Assembly: GCA_023381945.1 (NCBI GenBank)
Contig: JAMCQY010000389.1
Location: 1 to 5,292 of the forward strand
Direction: 5' to 3'
DNA length: 5,292 bases
DNA from: Deltaproteobacteria bacterium
GTDB lineage: Bacteria > Desulfobacterota > Desulfobaccia > Desulfobaccales > 0-14-0-80-60-11
Below the pieces are notes generated by a model. That model ran no database searches and was not told the origin of the DNA. It worked only from the letters and a program-made list of their open reading frames with translations. Position 1 is the stretch's first letter. Each line of letters opens with the position of its first letter. Shown one piece after another: positions 1 to 5,291 of this stretch. A program made the translations under genes and the position numbers.

Positions 1-1
1 A

Positions 2-1333
2 TATACTCGTGAAGAACTTCTGAATATGTCGGTGTTAGACCTCGAAGTGGAAAATGCCTCCGAAGACTTGATCCGGAATTGGCAGCAGGGAGTTGCCCCG
101 CTGACGATTTCCGGGACCCACCGCCGTAAAGACGGTTCAACCTTCCCGGTTGAAGTGCGGGCCGGCAATATTGACTATGGTGGCCGCCGTCTCAGGCTCG
201 CCCTGGTACGGGACATTAGCGAGCGGCGTCAGGCCGAACTTGCCTTAAAGGAGAGCGAGGAGAAATACCGTCTGCTGGTAAAGCAAATCCCGGCGGTGGT
301 TTATCAGGGCTATGCTGATTGGCGCATCGACTTTTTTGACCGGAAAGTGGAGCCCCTTACCGGATATCTTATAGAAGAGTTTAATTCAGGGGTAGTCAAA
401 TGGGTTGATCTCATAGTACCGGAGGACCTCGCCGAAGCCCGAAGAATCTTTATCGCAGCCCTTAGAGGCGACGGGTCTTATGTGCGATGCTACCGCATCA
501 AAAGTAAAGTCGGAGGGATGCGCTGGATTCAGGAGCGAGGCCAGATATATTGTGATGACGCCGGCAAGATAGAATATGTCAAAGGAGTTTTTTTTGACAT
601 CACTGAACGCCAGCAGGCAGAGATAAAACTGCAGCAATCCGAACAGGACCTGCACTACCTGGCCGGACAACTGCTCACCGCCCAGGAACGGGAGCGCCAG
701 AGGATCTCCCGGGACCTGCACGATGACCTGGGGCAATCCTTGCTGCTCTTGAAACTGCAATTACGGGTGATTGAGAAAGCGGCGCCTGATAACGCCGTGG
801 AATGGAAGCAAGACCTGCTAACCCAAATCACCGCGATTGATGATATCGTCGATAATGTGCGCCGGTTTTCCCGGGATTTGCGCCCCGGCGTCCTGGATGA
901 CCTGGGCCTAATGGCTGCCTTGAAACATTTACTTGAGGATTTCCGCGCCCTCCATAATATCCAGTTTTCTCTGGATCTGGATGATGTCGGGGAGATGTTG
1001 TCTCCACAGGCCCAGATTATCCTCTATCGGGTCTTACAGGAATCCCTCACCAATATCGCCAAGTATGCGCAGGCAAGCCAGGTTGCCGTGAGGATAAAAC
1101 AAGAGAACGGCGAAATCTCGTTTTCCGTGGAAGACAATGGCAAGGGGTTCGACCTGGCTCAAGTCAGGTCTCTCGAAGTCACCAAACGAGGTTTGGGACT
1201 GACGTCCATGGAGGAAAGGGTGCGGATGCTGGGGGGGACCTTCGAGATTAGCAGCCGGCCGGGAATCGGCACCAGGATTGCCTTTAAGGTCAGGACTTCT
1301 TCCGTGGACTCGTCCCTGGGGGCTGAGGCCTAA
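2..1333 (+). CDS. PAS-PAS sensor histidine kinase, NarL/HisKA_3 type (5' partial)
   Basis: This is a sensor kinase of a two-component system that autophosphorylates on a His and should pass the phosphate to a LuxR/NarL-type response regulator, none of which lies in the window. The frame is open to the left edge and already reads as PAS sequence (YTREELLNMSVLDLE), so the ATG at 26 is internal and the true start is outside. Numbering from that ATG: the end of a first PAS with its PAC tail at about 30-70 (RRKDGSTFPVEV, RDISERRQAE); a short coiled linker; a second PAS/PAC at about 78-197, ending FDITERQQAE; HisKA_3 at about 207-290 with the H-box RISRDLHDDLGQ (phospho-acceptor H232); and HATPase_c at about 325-422 with N-box LQESLTNIAKYA, G1 box VEDNGKGFD and G2 box RGLGLTSMEER. 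No membrane segment is visible in this part, so the PAS domains probably sense a cytosolic signal. Ligand and partner are unknown. The stop codon overlaps that of the convergent rlmD. Confidence 0.93.
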   Translation, partial: YTREELLNMSVLDLEVENASEDLIRNWQQGVAPLTISGTHRRKDGSTFPVEVRAGNIDYGGRRLRLALVRDISERRQAELALKESEEKYRLLVKQIPAVVYQGYADWRIDFFDRKVEPLTGYLIEEFNSGVVKWVDLIVPEDLAEARRIFIAALRGDGSYVRCYRIKSKVGGMRWIQERGQIYCDDAGKIEYVKGVFFDITERQQAEIKLQQSEQDLHYLAGQLLTAQERERQRISRDLHDDLGQSLLLLKLQLRVIEKAAPDNAVEWKQDLLTQITAIDDIVDNVRRFSRDLRPGVLDDLGLMAALKHLLEDFRALHNIQFSLDLDDVGEMLSPQAQIILYRVLQESLTNIAKYAQASQVAVRIKQENGEISFSVEDNGKGFDLAQVRSLEVTKRGLGLTSMEERVRMLGGTFEISSRPGIGTRIAFKVRTSSVDSSLGAEA

Positions 1334-2742
1334 TTGCGGCAATCCAGCCGGCATACGCACTCAATATGCCCCGTATGCGGGAACAGGTCGAAGGGCTGTA
1401 CCGCGGTTATATCGTAGTTTTCCTCCAAAAGGCCCAGATCCCGGGCCAGGGTGGCGGGGTTGCAGGAAACGTAGATAACTCGCCGCGGGGCCAGTTCCAA
1501 CAGCGCCTGCACCACCTCGGAGTGCATCCCGGCCCTGGGCGGATCGGTGACCACCACTTCAGGCCGTGGTGGGTCACCCGTCTGCAACGCCTGGCGGATT
1601 TGCTCTTTTAAATCTCCTGCCTGGAACCGGCAATTGTCGATGCCGTTAAGACGGCAATTGACGTAGGCGTCGTCCACCGCGGCCTGCACCAGCTCGAAGC
1701 CCGCCACCCGCTTCACCTGCGCCGAAAGAAATAGGCCGATACTGCCGGCCCCGCTGTAAAGGTCCCAGACGGTTTCCTGGCCGGTGAACTCTCCCAGGCG
1801 GCTGACCGACTGATATAGCTTTTCCGCCGCCTCGGTATTCGTTTGCAGGAAAGAATCAGCCGAAATCCGCAGTCGCAGGCCCCCCAACTCCTCTTCAATA
1901 TATCCTGGCCCCATGAGCGTTCGACTGGCTCCACCTATGGCCACCTGGGGCTTTTTGCGGCTCACCGAATGTATCACGGTGGTAAGATCAGAAAATTTCG
2001 TTTGCAGGTGCGCGGCCAGCGCCTCTACCGTCTGTGCCTTGCCCTGATCGCTGGTAATCACCTGCACCATGGTTTCGCCGGTGCGCTTGCCCTCCCGCAG
2101 CACCAGAAAACGCCAAAACCCCCGATGGTTTCGGGTATTGTAGGCAGGAAGGCCACTCTGCCGGCACCAATCCCGCACTTCCCGGACGATGGCCGGCGCC
2201 TGCGGTGATTGCAAAAAGCATTCTTCTAAATCGAAGATGCGTTCGCCGGAGCCAGCCACGTGCAGCCCCAGGGCCAAACCGCGGCTGGCCGCGGGCAGCC
2301 CCTCCGCCTGCGGGGCAAAAGTAAACTCCATCTTATTCCGGTAATAGCGTGGCTGCGGTGAAGCCACCGGGGCCAGCACGGCTGCCGGATTCAAACTTTT
2401 CAGATGCCGCAAAGCTTCCTGCACCAACAGGTGTTTCCAGCGCAACTGCTCTTCATAAGCCAGGTCCTGCCATTGGCAGCCGCCGCAGACCCCGAAATGG
2501 CGGCAGAATGGCGGCGTATAGGAGGCAGCCTGCTCCAACACCTGGACTACTTTGGCTTCGGCAAACTGCGACCTTTTCCGGGTGATCTTAACCCGCACCC
2601 TTTGCCCCGGGAGGCCATGCTCCACGAACATCACCAGGCCGTGCCAACGGCCCAACGCCTTGCCGCCGAAGGTCAGTTTGTCGATGGTAAGCTCGACTTC
2701 GGCTCTTTTTGCAAGAACGGATAAGTTGGGGTGAGCTGGCAC
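1330..2742 (-). CDS. rlmD: 23S rRNA (uracil-5-)-methyltransferase RlmD/RumA type (TrmA family, Fe-S)
   Basis: This is a SAM-dependent RNA m5U methyltransferase; the family's RlmD member methylates U1939 of 23S rRNA. Numbering from the GTG at 2742 (470 aa): TRAM RNA-binding domain at about 14-72 (AEVELTIDKLTFGGKALGR); [4Fe-4S] ligands C80, C86 and C89 in CRHFGVCGGC, plus C175 in LEECFL; the FLQTN motif at 298-302; SAM motif DLYSGAGSIGL near 327-337; DPPRAG at 400-405; and catalytic Cys427 in YVSCNPATLARDL. The frame is open to an ATG at 2826 (498 aa), but that start has no visible ribosome site and would add 28 residues unlike the family. The GTG has AACGGAG eight bases upstream and puts the cluster cysteines at 80/86/89, close to E. 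coli RlmD (81/87/90 as I recall). RlmD is preferred over RlmC or TrmA because of the TRAM domain, the Fe-S set and the length. In some bacteria a single such enzyme also modifies U747, which sequence alone cannot exclude here. It runs convergently into the upstream kinase. Confidence 0.95.
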   Translation of the reverse strand: MPAHPNLSVLAKRAEVELTIDKLTFGGKALGRWHGLVMFVEHGLPGQRVRVKITRKRSQFAEAKVVQVLEQAASYTPPFCRHFGVCGGCQWQDLAYEEQLRWKHLLVQEALRHLKSLNPAAVLAPVASPQPRYYRNKMEFTFAPQAEGLPAASRGLALGLHVAGSGERIFDLEECFLQSPQAPAIVREVRDWCRQSGLPAYNTRNHRGFWRFLVLREGKRTGETMVQVITSDQGKAQTVEALAAHLQTKFSDLTTVIHSVSRKKPQVAIGGASRTLMGPGYIEEELGGLRLRISADSFLQTNTEAAEKLYQSVSRLGEFTGQETVWDLYSGAGSIGLFLSAQVKRVAGFELVQAAVDDAYVNCRLNGIDNCRFQAGDLKEQIRQALQTGDPPRPEVVVTDPPRAGMHSEVVQALLELAPRRVIYVSCNPATLARDLGLLEENYDITAVQPFDLFPHTGHIECVCRLDCRN

Positions 2743-2750
2743 GCGGTTAG

Positions 2751-2757
2751 CTCCGTT
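2751..2757 (-). promoter_or_regulatory. Ribosome binding site deciding the rlmD GTG start
   Basis: On the minus strand this reads AACGGAG, with eight bases between GGAG and the GTG at 2742-2740. The alternative ATG at 2826 is preceded by AATCCTGATACA, which has no purine-rich Shine-Dalgarno stretch. This is the main reason for choosing the shorter form of rlmD. Confidence 0.6.
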
Positions 2758-3008
2758 TGACGGGAGATCGTGACCGGGGGACCGGAGAAATCCTGCCTCG
2801 GTCTGCCGTCTTCCGTTTGTGGTCATTGTATCAGGATTGTGGTCGAAATTATGGTAAATATCTTCTTGAAATAGTTGATAATGGCCCCCATTTTAAACAA
2901 ATGAGATGATCTGAGAAGAATGGACTGAGGTCGATGAGGGCGCCACTTTTTGCTTTACTCTCCCAACGACACCAATAACTCCATATAACCCGTTCCCAAT
3001 CCTCCCAT

Positions 3009-3037
3009 TTGACATCTCCCGGAAAACCGGATAGAAT
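3009..3037 (+). promoter_or_regulatory. Near-consensus sigma70 promoter for the small-protein/MBL operon
   Basis: The -35 box TTGACA (3009-3014, 6/6) and the -10 box TAGAAT (3032-3037, 5/6) are separated by exactly 17 bases. Transcription would start near A3044, leaving a leader of about 21 bases that contains the ribosome site of the 118-aa gene. The spacer carries CCGG-AAAA-CCGG (3019-3030), which also reads as a direct repeat CCGGA-AAA-CCGGA; it could be a regulator site but is short. The position relative to the TTG start makes this the likely promoter of the three-gene cluster. Confidence 0.72.
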
Positions 3038-3052
3038 CCAGCCATTACCGCC

Positions 3053-3057
3053 AAGGA
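3053..3057 (+). promoter_or_regulatory. Ribosome binding site supporting a TTG start
   Basis: AAGGA lies seven bases before the TTG at 3065. The next in-frame stop upstream is TAG at 3032-3034, inside the predicted -10 box, and no ATG or GTG lies between. The TTG is therefore the only usual start codon that keeps the N-terminal part homologous to the downstream paralogue. Confidence 0.7.
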
Positions 3058-3064
3058 AGCACCA

Positions 3065-3421
3065 TTGCCGGAGAAGTGGCATTTTACCATCCTGCACCAG
3101 GAATCCCGCTCCCGCCGCCTTATTCTGGAAGGCCAGGCTCAACCCCCTTACGAGCGCCCGTACCACGATCCCTTAGTTTTTTACTGCGTGGTGGGCCCGG
3201 ACTATCTCTCCCTGGAGGTGAGCCGGGATTTTGATGGCGAGCGTTTGCTGGAATATCTTTTCGGGCTTCTGGGCCAGCCGGATGATGGACCCCGCATCCA
3301 GGTGGGCGGCAGCCAGATCGATGAAGAAGGCGCCCTGCTCCTGGTGGAATGGCGTTTTCCCGCGGCCGAGCGCGCCGCCATGTTTCAAAAATTGGGTGAT
3401 ATCCTGGGCCAGCCATTGTGA
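3065..3421 (+). CDS. Small protein of unknown function (118 aa), paralogue of the gene at 4490-4855
   Basis: I do not recognise a family. The product is a soluble, acidic-to-neutral protein with no signal peptide or membrane segment. It looks alpha/beta: strands around 5-10, 18-25, 36-43 and 47-53, a helix at about 57-70 (ERLLEYLFGLLGQP), a strand at 89-96 (GALLLVEW) and a final helix at 99-115. It aligns almost gap-free with the 121-aa protein two genes downstream (31 identities in about 116 by hand), sharing W5, LEGxA (21-25), F39, PDxxSLxV (45-52), LGxP (69-72), GA-L-V-W-P (89-99) and Q-L-LG near the end. That alignment, together with AAGGA seven bases upstream and a strong promoter at 3009-3037, supports the unusual TTG start. 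It is the first gene of the cluster, 65 bases before the MBL gene. The function is unknown; being a partner or regulator of the MBL-TPR protein is inference from context. Confidence 0.85.
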   Translation: MPEKWHFTILHQESRSRRLILEGQAQPPYERPYHDPLVFYCVVGPDYLSLEVSRDFDGERLLEYLFGLLGQPDDGPRIQVGGSQIDEEGALLLVEWRFPAAERAAMFQKLGDILGQPL

Positions 3422-3422
3422 T

Positions 3423-3441
3423 GGCGGGTTTAAAACCTGCC
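3423..3441 (+). other. Intercistronic hairpin after the 118-aa gene
   Basis: GGCGGGTT (3423-3430) pairs with AACCTGCC (3434-3441), giving 8 bp with one G-T wobble around a 3-base loop. It starts two bases after the stop codon. No T-run follows, so it does not look like a normal intrinsic terminator. It could be a partial terminator, an RNA processing site or an RNA-stabilising hairpin that sets different levels of the first gene and the MBL gene. Confidence 0.45.
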
Positions 3442-3451
3442 CATACTCGCC

Positions 3452-3465
3452 CTATCGTTAGATAG
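3452..3465. repeat. Perfect inverted repeat CTATC-GTTA-GATAG
   Basis: This is a 5-bp perfect inverted repeat with a four-base centre, ending 12 bases before the GGAGG ribosome site of the MBL gene. As RNA it forms a small second hairpin; as DNA it could be a weak operator. The size is small enough to be chance. Confidence 0.35.
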
Positions 3466-3477
3466 AAGGATTATTCC

Positions 3478-3482
3478 GGAGG
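3478..3482 (+). promoter_or_regulatory. Strong ribosome binding site of the MBL-TPR gene
   Basis: GGAGG (GGAGGT if extended) lies only four bases before the ATG at 3487, a slightly short spacing. No other usual start codon lies between it and the in-frame TAG at 3463-3465, so the ATG is secure. It suggests that the hydrolase is translated independently of the small gene upstream. Confidence 0.7.
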
Positions 3483-3486
3483 TACC

Positions 3487-4482
3487 ATGATCCACTTAGG
3501 CGAATACGACCCCAAACTGGAAGGCATCTGGTGGGTCGAAGAAGCCGGCATGAGCTGCAACGTTTACGTGCTTAACGAAGGCCGCACCCTCATCGACGCC
3601 GGCAATTTCTACGGCATGCTTCATGAACTGAGCGAGGTCTTTGATATTTCCCTTCTGGAGCAGCTTTTTATCACCCATTGCCATTTTGACCATGTGGGAG
3701 GCATGGGCGAGCTCTTCGACTGGTGCAATCCCAAAGTCTACAGCCACATTGACACCCTGCCCCATATCAACTTCAGCGGTGTGCCGTTCATGAAGATTAT
3801 GGAAAAGGCCGGTCGCCTAGACCAGGTGGTCATGCTCCGGGGCGGGGAACGCCTGCAGGCGGGACGGCATCTCCTGGAGGTGATTCCCACCCCGGGCCAC
3901 ACCCGGGGGGACATCTGTCTCTATGAACGGCAAAACCGCATCCTCTTCTCCGGAGACCTGGTCTTTCCCAGCACCCCCACGGAAAACATCCTCGCTGACG
4001 CCGACAAGCAACTGGGCAGCCTGGAACAGATAGCCGAATCCCTGGGCCGCCTGGTCCCCTATGAGGTGGACTTCCTCCTGCCCGGACACGGAGTCCCTGC
4101 TTTTTCCGATGGGGATGCTCACGTGCTCAACGCCTATCTCGAAACCCGCAAGGCCCGGCCCGGAGAGGACCATCGCCAGCCTTACCTGGACGCAGCCCGC
4201 ATGTTGACGGACGCCGGCCGCCCGGAAAAAGCCCTGGAATGCTATAATATCGCCCTGCAACTCGACCCCGGCAATGTCGAAGCCTTGATTTTCAAAGGCA
4301 CCACCCTGACGGAATTGCAACACTACGACGAGGCGCTGGTCTGCTTCGACAAAGTCTTAAAGCATGCCCCGGATATTGATGAAGCGCTAACCGGCAAAGG
4401 CTTCGCCCTCCTCGGCTTGGGCCGGATGGAGGAGGCCCTGCAGCTCCCCGGTTTTGCCGCCCGTCTGAAAAAGATGCTTTAG
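3487..4482 (+). CDS. MBL-fold metallo-hydrolase with C-terminal TPR region
   Basis: This is a metallo-beta-lactamase superfamily enzyme, probably a dinuclear Zn or Fe hydrolase acting on an unknown ester, thioester or phosphate substrate in the cytoplasm (no signal peptide). All superfamily metal ligands are present: H64-C-H66-F-D68-H69 (motif 2), H138 in TPGHT, D157 in SGDLVF (bridging Asp) and H201 in LPGHG. The spacing resembles glyoxalase II-like hydrolases, but the substrate cannot be assigned. The MBL core covers about 1-222. From about 232 to 320 there are two clear TPR units (DAARMLTDAGRPEKALECYN, then KGTTLTELQHYDEALVCFDK with NVEA before it) and a third, less regular one (GKGFALLGLGRMEEALQL). 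TPRs normally bind other proteins. The gene lies 65 bases after one unknown small gene and seven bases before its paralogue, an arrangement that suggests co-transcription and possibly a complex. The TPR region makes it longer than a plain MBL protein of about 200-220 aa. The fold is certain; the function is open. Confidence 0.95.
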   Translation: MIHLGEYDPKLEGIWWVEEAGMSCNVYVLNEGRTLIDAGNFYGMLHELSEVFDISLLEQLFITHCHFDHVGGMGELFDWCNPKVYSHIDTLPHINFSGVPFMKIMEKAGRLDQVVMLRGGERLQAGRHLLEVIPTPGHTRGDICLYERQNRILFSGDLVFPSTPTENILADADKQLGSLEQIAESLGRLVPYEVDFLLPGHGVPAFSDGDAHVLNAYLETRKARPGEDHRQPYLDAARMLTDAGRPEKALECYNIALQLDPGNVEALIFKGTTLTELQHYDEALVCFDKVLKHAPDIDEALTGKGFALLGLGRMEEALQLPGFAARLKKML

Positions 4483-4489
4483 GTCTGAA

Positions 4490-4855
4490 ATGGCTGCTGA
4501 TTGGGAAATTTTTCTGGATTATCAAGACCGGCGCCGCAAGGCGTCGCTTTTGGAAGGACGCGCCCGCCTCATTGATGCTCCCATGGACGCGGAAGAAGTG
4601 ATGTTCTCGTTGACCTTGTACCCCGACCAGGTCTCGCTGAACGTGCCCGCCTCTGATCTGGCCCGGGAATTTATCTCCGCCCTTGCCGCTATCTTGGGAC
4701 CGCCCGTCCTTCCACCAACCATCAAATGCAGTTGCGATTGGGGCAAGGGCGTTATGGGGGCCATGCTCATCGTCCTCTGGGATATGCCTGACTCCGCCGC
4801 CGCCACACTGCTGCAGGAACTGCATACCTTCCTGGGAAGCGCTCCGCCGGCGTAA
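4490..4855 (+). CDS. Small protein of unknown function (121 aa), paralogue of the gene at 3065-3421
   Basis: I do not recognise a family. The protein is soluble, with no signal peptide or membrane segment. Its start lies seven bases after the MBL-TPR stop, with only a weak AGGT before it, so translation is probably coupled to the hydrolase. It aligns over its full length with the first protein of the cluster, needing a single one-residue insertion near 81-90. Shared features are W5, Q12, R15, LEGxA (21-25), F39, PDxxSLxV (45-52), LGxP (69-72), P76, I78, G90-A91, V95, W97, P100, Q109, L111 and LG (115-116). It differs in a CxC pair (C80, C82 in KCSCDW) where the other protein has V-G-G, and in having no residues corresponding to the other's tyrosine-rich stretch (YERPYHDP). 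The order small protein, MBL-TPR, small protein suggests a duplication with specialisation, perhaps into two subunits or two alternative partners of the hydrolase. This role is inferred only. Confidence 0.88.
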   Translation: MAADWEIFLDYQDRRRKASLLEGRARLIDAPMDAEEVMFSLTLYPDQVSLNVPASDLAREFISALAAILGPPVLPPTIKCSCDWGKGVMGAMLIVLWDMPDSAAATLLQELHTFLGSAPPA

Positions 4856-4872
4856 AAGTGGACCTAGGTGTC

Positions 4873-4905
4873 CGCCCTGGCTGAGGGCGCACACGCAGTG
4901 CCCTC
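4873..4905 (+). terminator. Possible terminator region with two mutually exclusive hairpins
   Basis: CGCCCT (4873-4878) can pair with AGGGCG (4884-4889) around a 5-base loop. The same AGGGCG arm can instead pair further right: GAGGGCGC (4883-4890) with GTGCCCTC (4898-4905), 8 bp with one G-T wobble and a 7-base loop. The site is 17 bases after the stop of the 121-aa gene, where the operon should end, and before the convergent kinase stop. No T-run follows on either strand (TACAAAAGCTTTAC on the plus strand), so intrinsic termination would be inefficient. The call is tentative. Confidence 0.35.
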
Positions 4906-4976
4906 TACAAAAGCTTTACTTACTTCCATGAATGCAATTCGATATGCCAGATGATGGCTGAAAGCTCCGAGGATAT

Positions 4977-5291
4977 TTATTTCTTTTTGCCAGAATAAGG
5001 GATTTCCAGGAAAATTTTGGTGCCCGCATCTGCCTGGCTCCAGATTGACAGGGTGCCACCCGTCATGCGGGCCCGTTCTTCCATGGCCGCCAGCCCCATG
5101 CCGGGTCTCTGACGGCGCAATTGCTCCGGATCAAAGCCTTTGCCGTCATCCTGGATCACAAAAGAAACCCGGTCATCATGCTTGGTAATGGAAATTAGGA
5201 GCAGTTTAGCCTGGGAATGCTTGCCGATATTGGTCAGGGATTCTTGCACAATGCGGTAGATGGCGACCTGGGCCGCATGGGGAAAGAGATC
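4977..5291 (-). CDS. Sensor histidine kinase, NarL-type HATPase domain (5' partial)
   Basis: This is the C-terminal 104 residues of a two-component sensor kinase, cut by the right edge. The frame stays open through the edge and reads as kinase sequence before any start-like codon (AAQVAIYRIVQESLTNIGKH), so the GTG at 5249-5247 is an internal Val and not a start. Seen in order: N-box IVQESLTNIGKHSQA, G1 box IQDDGKGFD, G2 box GMGLAAMEERARM, then GGTLSI and AGTKIFLEIP, ending in a short basic tail SGKKK. This is the ATP-binding domain that follows HisKA_3 in NarL/DegS-type kinases; the phospho-acceptor His, sensor domain and any membrane segments are outside the window. It resembles the kinase at the left edge at the level expected for the family and is not a recent copy. 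It faces the small-protein operon convergently, with 121 bases between the stop codons. Confidence 0.92.
   Translation of the reverse strand, partial: DLFPHAAQVAIYRIVQESLTNIGKHSQAKLLLISITKHDDRVSFVIQDDGKGFDPEQLRRQRPGMGLAAMEERARMTGGTLSIWSQADAGTKIFLEIPYSGKKK

Larger units (their letters stand above)
2743..3064. other. Divergent intergenic region between rlmD and the small-protein operon
   Basis: This region of about 320 bases separates rlmD (leftward) from the small-protein/MBL operon (rightward), and its central part (about 2827-3008) is visibly AT-richer than the flanking genes. It holds the rightward promoter annotated separately. For rlmD, the minus strand has CATAAT (plus-strand 2848-2853), a 5/6 match to a -10 box, but no convincing -35 at 16-18 bases, so that promoter is only tentative. 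An AT-rich inverted repeat, CATTT-TAAAC-AAATG (2889-2903), lies just upstream of it and could be an operator. I see no convincing gene here: the open frames are short, cross the flanking genes antisense, and lack ribosome sites. Confidence 0.6.

Noticed and set aside
26..28. ATG as the start of the left kinase
   Set aside because: The preceding in-frame codons read YTREELLN, a normal PAS continuation, and no ribosome site is visible.
588..595. Run of eight T in the first kinase, and seven G at 1231-1237, as possible phase-variation tracts
   Set aside because: Both encode conserved residues of the PAC tail and the GG motif of the ATPase domain. The tracts are short and the frame is intact, so there is no evidence of switching.
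2849..3166. 105-codon open frame on the minus strand across the intergenic region and the start of the 118-aa gene
   Set aside because: It runs through the near-consensus promoter and antisense to a gene supported by a paralogue. Its translation has no family-like pattern and no clear ribosome site.
3817..4323. 168-codon open frame antisense to the MBL domain
   Set aside because: The sense strand carries the invariant MBL ligands; the antisense translation shows no recognisable domain.
4292..4894. 200-codon open frame on the minus strand opposite the MBL C-terminus and the 121-aa gene
   Set aside because: It is a GC-driven shadow: the opposite strand encodes TPR repeats and a protein with a homologue in the same window, and the translation is low-complexity Arg/Pro/Gly-rich.
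5247..5249. GTG as the start of a 90-aa stand-alone ATPase protein
   Set aside because: The frame continues upstream to the window edge with typical kinase sequence (AIYRI before VQESLTNI), so the codon is an internal Val.
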